Translations under genes and position numbers: made by a program
Assembly (NCBI RefSeq): GCF_014946725.1
Contig: NZ_JACFXY010000005.1
Location: 124,001-188,000, forward strand
Source: Mixta mediterraneensis
GTDB taxonomy: Bacteria > Pseudomonadota > Gammaproteobacteria > Enterobacterales > Enterobacteriaceae
Direction: 5' to 3'
Length of the DNA: 64,000 bases
Part shown: positions 59,974-64,000 of the stretch, in pieces
Position numbering within the stretch: position 1 is the first letter of the stretch
Layout of the letters: every line of letters starts with the position of its first letter
Notes under the pieces: generated by a model
The model's input: only the letters and a program-made list of their open reading frames with translations
The model's database searches: none
What the model was told of the DNA's origin: nothing

Positions 59974-61380
59974 TCAGGACTTCCAGCCGCCTCCCAGCGC
60001 CTCATACAACGTAATTTTTTGATTGAGCTGGCCCAGATGTGCAGCGATCAAAGCCTGCCGGGCAGCATAAAGCGAACGTTGTGCCACCAGTACATTGAGA
60101 TAGTTATCAACACCCTGCTTATAGCGTAATTCAGAATAGTCGTAATCGCGCTGGTTTGCCGCTACCTCTTTTTGTCGTGCCGTTAACTGGTTTTGCCAGG
60201 TGTCCTGTCCCGCTAATGCATCGTTGACATCTTTAAACGCGGTCTGAATTGCCTTTTCATAGTTGGCGATCTCAATGCGTTTTTCGAGTTTGGCGATGTC
60301 GAGATTAGCCCGATTCACGCCGCCATCAAAAATCGGCAGATTAATTGACGGCACAAACGACCAGGCCGCCGTACCGCCTTCCAGCAAATGGCCGAGCGAG
60401 CTACTGGTTGAACCGCCTGACGCCGTTAACGTGATGCTCGGGAAGAAGGCCGCCCGTGCCGCACCAATATTGGCATTCGCTGCTTTTAGCGTGTGCTCCG
60501 CCGCGATAATGTCCGGGCGACGCGTCAGCAGGTCCGATGGCAATCCGGCAGGTGTTTGCGGAAATTGCCAGTGGCTGTTAAGTGTGGCGTTTTTTAGCAG
60601 CGTAGCAGGCAAGTCGGTGCCAGCCAGCAGCCGCAACGCATCAACATCCTGCCGTACCTGGCGGGTGTAACTCGCCACATCGGCTTCGGCGCTACGTACT
60701 GTGCTCTCCGCTTCAGCCAGATCCTGATCGCTGCTGACGCCGCCGTTGTAGCTGATTTTGGTGAGATCGTATGACTTCTGCTGACTCTGCGCGGTTTGCC
60801 CGGCGAGGTGGAGCAAATCATTATCGGAGCAGAGCGTCAGCCACGCCGACGCCACCTGCGAAATCAGCGAGATACGCGTGGCGCGTTCGGTAGCAGCGGT
60901 TGACAGGTAAGTTTCCTGCGCCTGATCGCGCAAGCTACGCAAACGTCCCCAAAAATCCAGCTCCCAGGATGTCACGCCTAATCCGGCATTCAGTTCGTGA
61001 TACGTCACCGCGCCTGTCGATTGCGTGTTATACAAGTTAGCTGGCTCATGGGCCGAGGTCTGGCTGGCTGTGGCATTAATTGATGGCAACAACGCAGCGC
61101 GATCGATTTGCACCGAAGCGCGCGCCTGCTCAACGTTCAACGCTGCCACGCGCAAGTCGCGGTTGTTTTTTAACGACAGATCGATCAGGTTGCGCATCGT
61201 GGCATCGTTAAAGAAGTTCTGCCACGGCAGATCGGCCACATTACCGACCGGCGTGTTTTGATCGTAATGTGCCTTAACCGGCATTGTTGGACGATGGTAG
61301 TTGGGCTGTAACGTACAGCCAGTTAAGCCAAGGGCAGTAGCCAGTGGCAGCAGCGCCCAGCGGGATACTTTAGTTATCAT
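59974..61380 (-). CDS. Outer-membrane efflux factor (OprM-like) of the AcrB-type module
   Basis: ATG 61380 behind AGAGG overlaps the RND gene by 11 bases; 468 residues. Lipoprotein signal with LTGC box and CTLQPNYHRP after it, then two OEP repeats with LPSDLLTRRPDIIAAEHTLKAAN. NodT-type outer membrane factor, as in MexAB-OprM-like operons. Intact. Confidence 0.88.
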   Translation of the reverse strand: MITKVSRWALLPLATALGLTGCTLQPNYHRPTMPVKAHYDQNTPVGNVADLPWQNFFNDATMRNLIDLSLKNNRDLRVAALNVEQARASVQIDRAALLPSINATASQTSAHEPANLYNTQSTGAVTYHELNAGLGVTSWELDFWGRLRSLRDQAQETYLSTAATERATRISLISQVASAWLTLCSDNDLLHLAGQTAQSQQKSYDLTKISYNGGVSSDQDLAEAESTVRSAEADVASYTRQVRQDVDALRLLAGTDLPATLLKNATLNSHWQFPQTPAGLPSDLLTRRPDIIAAEHTLKAANANIGAARAAFFPSITLTASGGSTSSSLGHLLEGGTAAWSFVPSINLPIFDGGVNRANLDIAKLEKRIEIANYEKAIQTAFKDVNDALAGQDTWQNQLTARQKEVAANQRDYDYSELRYKQGVDNYLNVLVAQRSLYAARQALIAAHLGQLNQKITLYEALGGGWKS

Positions 61381-64000
61381 TGTGAACAACCTCTGGCTTT
61401 TTCTTACGCGAGAAGAATTGCGAAACCACTACGTAGAACATCGGGACAAAGAAGATGGCGAGGAAGGTCGCGGTGAGCATGCCACCCGCTACCGCCGTAC
61501 CAATCGAGTGCTGGCTACCCGCACCGGCGCCGTTAGAGATCGTGAGCGGCAGTACGCCAAGAATAAATGCCATTGACGTCATGATGATAGGTCGGATACG
61601 CAAGCGCGACGCCTCAATCGCCGCTTCCACCAGCGATTTATCCTCACGCTCGTGCAGCTCTTTAGCGAACTCGACAATCAATATGGCGTTCTTTGCCGCC
61701 AGGCCGACGGTGGTTAACAGCCCAACCTGGAAGAACACATCATTCTGCAGGCCGCGCAGCAGCACTGCGCTGATGGTGCCTAATACACCCAACGGCACGA
61801 CTAACAAGACTGAAAAGGGAATTGACCAGCTCTCGTACAGCGCAGCCAGACACAGGAACACCACCAGCACCGAGATGGCATACAGCTGAGTAGTTTGCGA
61901 GCCGGATGCCTGTTCTTCATAAGAGATGCCGTACCACTGCACGCGGAAGCCTTTCGGCATCTTTGTGCCGATCTCCTCTACCGCTTTCATCGCTTCGCCG
62001 CTGCTGTAACCGGCGGCTGGCGAGCCGAGGATTTCCTCCGCCGTCATGCCGTTAAAGCGCTCGTAGTGTGGCGATCCGCTGACCCATTTACCGCTGGCGA
62101 ACGCAGAAAATGGCACCATAGTTCCGCTGCTGTTGCGGAAATACCATTTATTAAGATCGTCCGGCGTGACGCGCGAATCGGCTTTGCCCATCAGGTAAAC
62201 TTCTTTGACGCGGCCGTTATACATGAACTGATCGATGTAGCTGGAACCCCACGCCACTGACAGGGTGTTGTTCACATCGGCCATGCTCAGACCAAGGGCG
62301 CTGGCGCGCTCATCATTGATCTCTAACTGATATTGCGGCTCATCTTCCATACCGTTAAGGCGCACGGCGCTGAGGCGTGGATCTTTGTTCGCCAGCTCAA
62401 GAAATTTGTGGGTGGCATCCATCATTTCCTGGTGCGTATGACCGGCGGTGTCCTGCAGGTAGAAGCCGAAACCGGTGGCGTTACCCAGCTCCATTACCGC
62501 TGGCGGCACCATCGCAAAGATTTTGGCATCTTTATAATGGGCAAAATGCGCCATGATGTTCGCCGCCAGGCTTTTTACGCTCTGGCTGGATTCGGTACGC
62601 TCACTCCAGTCCTTCAGGCGCACAAACGCCATGGCGCTGTTTTGTCCGCGCCCGGCGAAGTTAAAGCCGTTGGCGGCAAAGACAGTTGTCACCACTGATG
62701 CCTGCTTGTCGTGCAGATAATCATTGAGATCGTTAATGACTTTCTGGGTGCGCTGTGACGACGCATTCACCGGTAGCGTGATCTGCACCATCACCAATCC
62801 CTGATCTTCATCTGGCAGGAACGTGGTGGGGACACGCGTGAACAGATAACCGGTTACGCCAACAATGACCAGATACACCACCAGAAACAGACCGCGACGC
62901 GAAATCACTTTGCTGACGCCGTGAGTGTAGTGCAGCGTGCCGCTGTCAAATTTGCGGTTGAACCAGCCAGCCAGGCCCGTCGTTTTGTGCTCAGCAGAAG
63001 AGGGTTTCAGCAGCGTGGCGCATAGCGCGGGCGTGAAAATCAGCGCCATCAGCACCGATAAAGCCATCGCCGAGACAATGGTGATGGAGAACTGGCGATA
63101 AATCACGCCGGTTGAGCCTGAGAAAAACGCCATTGGCAGCAGCACCGCCGACAGCACTAACGCAATACCAAACAGCGCGCCTTGTATCTGCTGCATTGAT
63201 TTGATGGTGGCGGTTTTTGGATCAAGCTGCTCTTCATGCATCACGCGCTCGACGTTTTCCACCACCACAATGGCATCGTCCACCAGCAAACCTATCGCCA
63301 GCACCATGCCGAACATCGTCAGCGTGTTAATGCTGTAACCAAAGGCAGAAAGAATGCCAAACGTGCCCAGCAAGACCACCGGCACGACCAGCGTGGTGAT
63401 GAACGTGGCACGCAGATTTTGCAGGAAGATCAGCATCACAACAAAGACCAGCACAATCGCTTCAAGCAGGGTTTTCACCACTTCTTCAATGGATGCGCTG
63501 ACCACCGGCGAGGTGTCGTAGGGGTATTGCACTTCAACATTATCCGGTAGTGAATCTTTCAACGCCGATACCGTGGCGCGCACGGCTTTGGCGGTATCCA
63601 GCTCGTTGGCACCGGTTGCCAGACGTAAGGCGATACCGGCTGAAGGCTTGCCATCCATCGTGGAGTCGATGGTATAGCTTTGCGGCCCTAATGCCACGCT
63701 GCCGACATCTTTCAGGCGGATCTGCGAACCATCACTGTTAACCTTCAACAGTACGTTTTCAAACTGCTTCACCGTAGTGAAGCGTGATTTCCCCAGAATA
63801 GTAGCATTGGTTTTCGCATCGTGAATGGTCGGCAAACCGCCGAGGGAACCGGAAGAAACCTGCACGTTCTGGTTATCTATTGCGGTGCTGACGTCACCTG
63901 GCATCAGGTTATATTTGTATAGCCTGGCCGGATCGAGCCAGATACGCATCGCATATTCCGATCCCAGCACCATAAAATCGCCTACACCTTTGGTGCGCGA
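61370..64000 (-). CDS. AcrB/MexB-like RND multidrug efflux transporter (5' end outside window)
   Basis: The frame is open to the window edge, 876 residues visible of an expected roughly 1040. It starts in the first periplasmic loop (SRTKGVGDFMVLGSEYAMRIW). Proton-relay TM4 ([20 protein letters not shown]), GLAAKNAILIVEFAKEL and the C-terminal helices identify an HAE1-type pump. Probably preceded by its own adaptor gene beyond the window. Exact orthologue (AcrB, AcrD, MexB type) cannot be chosen from the part seen. Confidence 0.93.
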   Translation of the reverse strand, partial: SRTKGVGDFMVLGSEYAMRIWLDPARLYKYNLMPGDVSTAIDNQNVQVSSGSLGGLPTIHDAKTNATILGKSRFTTVKQFENVLLKVNSDGSQIRLKDVGSVALGPQSYTIDSTMDGKPSAGIALRLATGANELDTAKAVRATVSALKDSLPDNVEVQYPYDTSPVVSASIEEVVKTLLEAIVLVFVVMLIFLQNLRATFITTLVVPVVLLGTFGILSAFGYSINTLTMFGMVLAIGLLVDDAIVVVENVERVMHEEQLDPKTATIKSMQQIQGALFGIALVLSAVLLPMAFFSGSTGVIYRQFSITIVSAMALSVLMALIFTPALCATLLKPSSAEHKTTGLAGWFNRKFDSGTLHYTHGVSKVISRRGLFLVVYLVIVGVTGYLFTRVPTTFLPDEDQGLVMVQITLPVNASSQRTQKVINDLNDYLHDKQASVVTTVFAANGFNFAGRGQNSAMAFVRLKDWSERTESSQSVKSLAANIMAHFAHYKDAKIFAMVPPAVMELGNATGFGFYLQDTAGHTHQEMMDATHKFLELANKDPRLSAVRLNGMEDEPQYQLEINDERASALGLSMADVNNTLSVAWGSSYIDQFMYNGRVKEVYLMGKADSRVTPDDLNKWYFRNSSGTMVPFSAFASGKWVSGSPHYERFNGMTAEEILGSPAAGYSSGEAMKAVEEIGTKMPKGFRVQWYGISYEEQASGSQTTQLYAISVLVVFLCLAALYESWSIPFSVLLVVPLGVLGTISAVLLRGLQNDVFFQVGLLTTVGLAAKNAILIVEFAKELHEREDKSLVEAAIEASRLRIRPIIMTSMAFILGVLPLTISNGAGAGSQHSIGTAVAGGMLTATFLAIFFVPMFYVVVSQFFSRKKKPEVVHNDN

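Overview
The window is from a member of the Enterobacterales, most likely Erwiniaceae (Pantoea or Erwinia type). The right half carries an ordinary enterobacterial core block (yjgR, lptGF, pepA-holC-valS, miaE, rraB, argI, pyrLBI, ridA, lplT-aas). The left half carries a desferrioxamine siderophore locus of the dfoJACS/foxA kind known from Erwinia and Pantoea. An ERIC-like repeat also fits this assignment. The genus call is inference; nothing in the window fixes the species.

Positions 1 to about 27,100 are an integrated conjugative element of the PFGI-1/PAPI-1/SPI-7 kind with a type G (VirB4/TraU/TraG) conjugation system. An IS21-family element at the left edge (istA, istB cut by the window) sits inside a gene for a T4SS core protein and leaves only its 3' part. 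The backbone continues with a coiled-coil conjugation protein, a small unknown, a lipoprotein, the VirB4-like ATPase and a small unknown. After a cargo block it resumes with DUF1525, TraU-like, PFL_4711-type and TraG-N-type proteins. No relaxase, coupling protein or integrase is visible to the right of the TraG-like gene. That side is instead a patch of IS elements and toxin-antitoxin genes, so the element looks decayed and probably immobile by itself.

The cargo (about 7.44 to 22.0 kb) has two parts. First comes an AAA+ ATPase paired with a large subtilisin-like (S8) protease, the best candidate here for an under-described, possibly defensive, two-gene system. A tiny basic/hydrophobic ORF precedes it and a PerC-family regulator and an IS66 transposase remnant follow. 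Second is a complete-looking ferrioxamine module: foxA receptor, exporter dfoS (with an in-frame TGA), dfoC (acyltransferase fused to NIS synthetase), dfoA hydroxylase and dfoJ decarboxylase. Fur-box-like sequences lie at both ends.

From 26.8 to 31.7 kb lie a small unknown gene, a brnT/brnA toxin-antitoxin pair with a clear promoter and repeated operator, an IS3-family element with a duplicated left end, a truncated IS3-family (IS407-like) element, an orphan StbD/YefM-like antitoxin next to it, and an intact-looking IS5-family element with TTAA target duplication.

From 31.9 kb the chromosome is conserved: yjgR, yjiN-like, lptG/lptF (divergent from pepA), pepA-holC-valS, yjgM, miaE, rraB, argI with ARG boxes, the pyrBI operon with its leader peptide and attenuator, ridA, and lplT-aas. 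The last 13 kb are two consecutive RND efflux modules on the minus strand: an AcrB-like pump (cut by the window end) with its own outer membrane factor, then, after an ERIC-like repeat, an mdtABC set with a second outer membrane factor. MdtB carries an unusual Ser/Thr-rich insertion.
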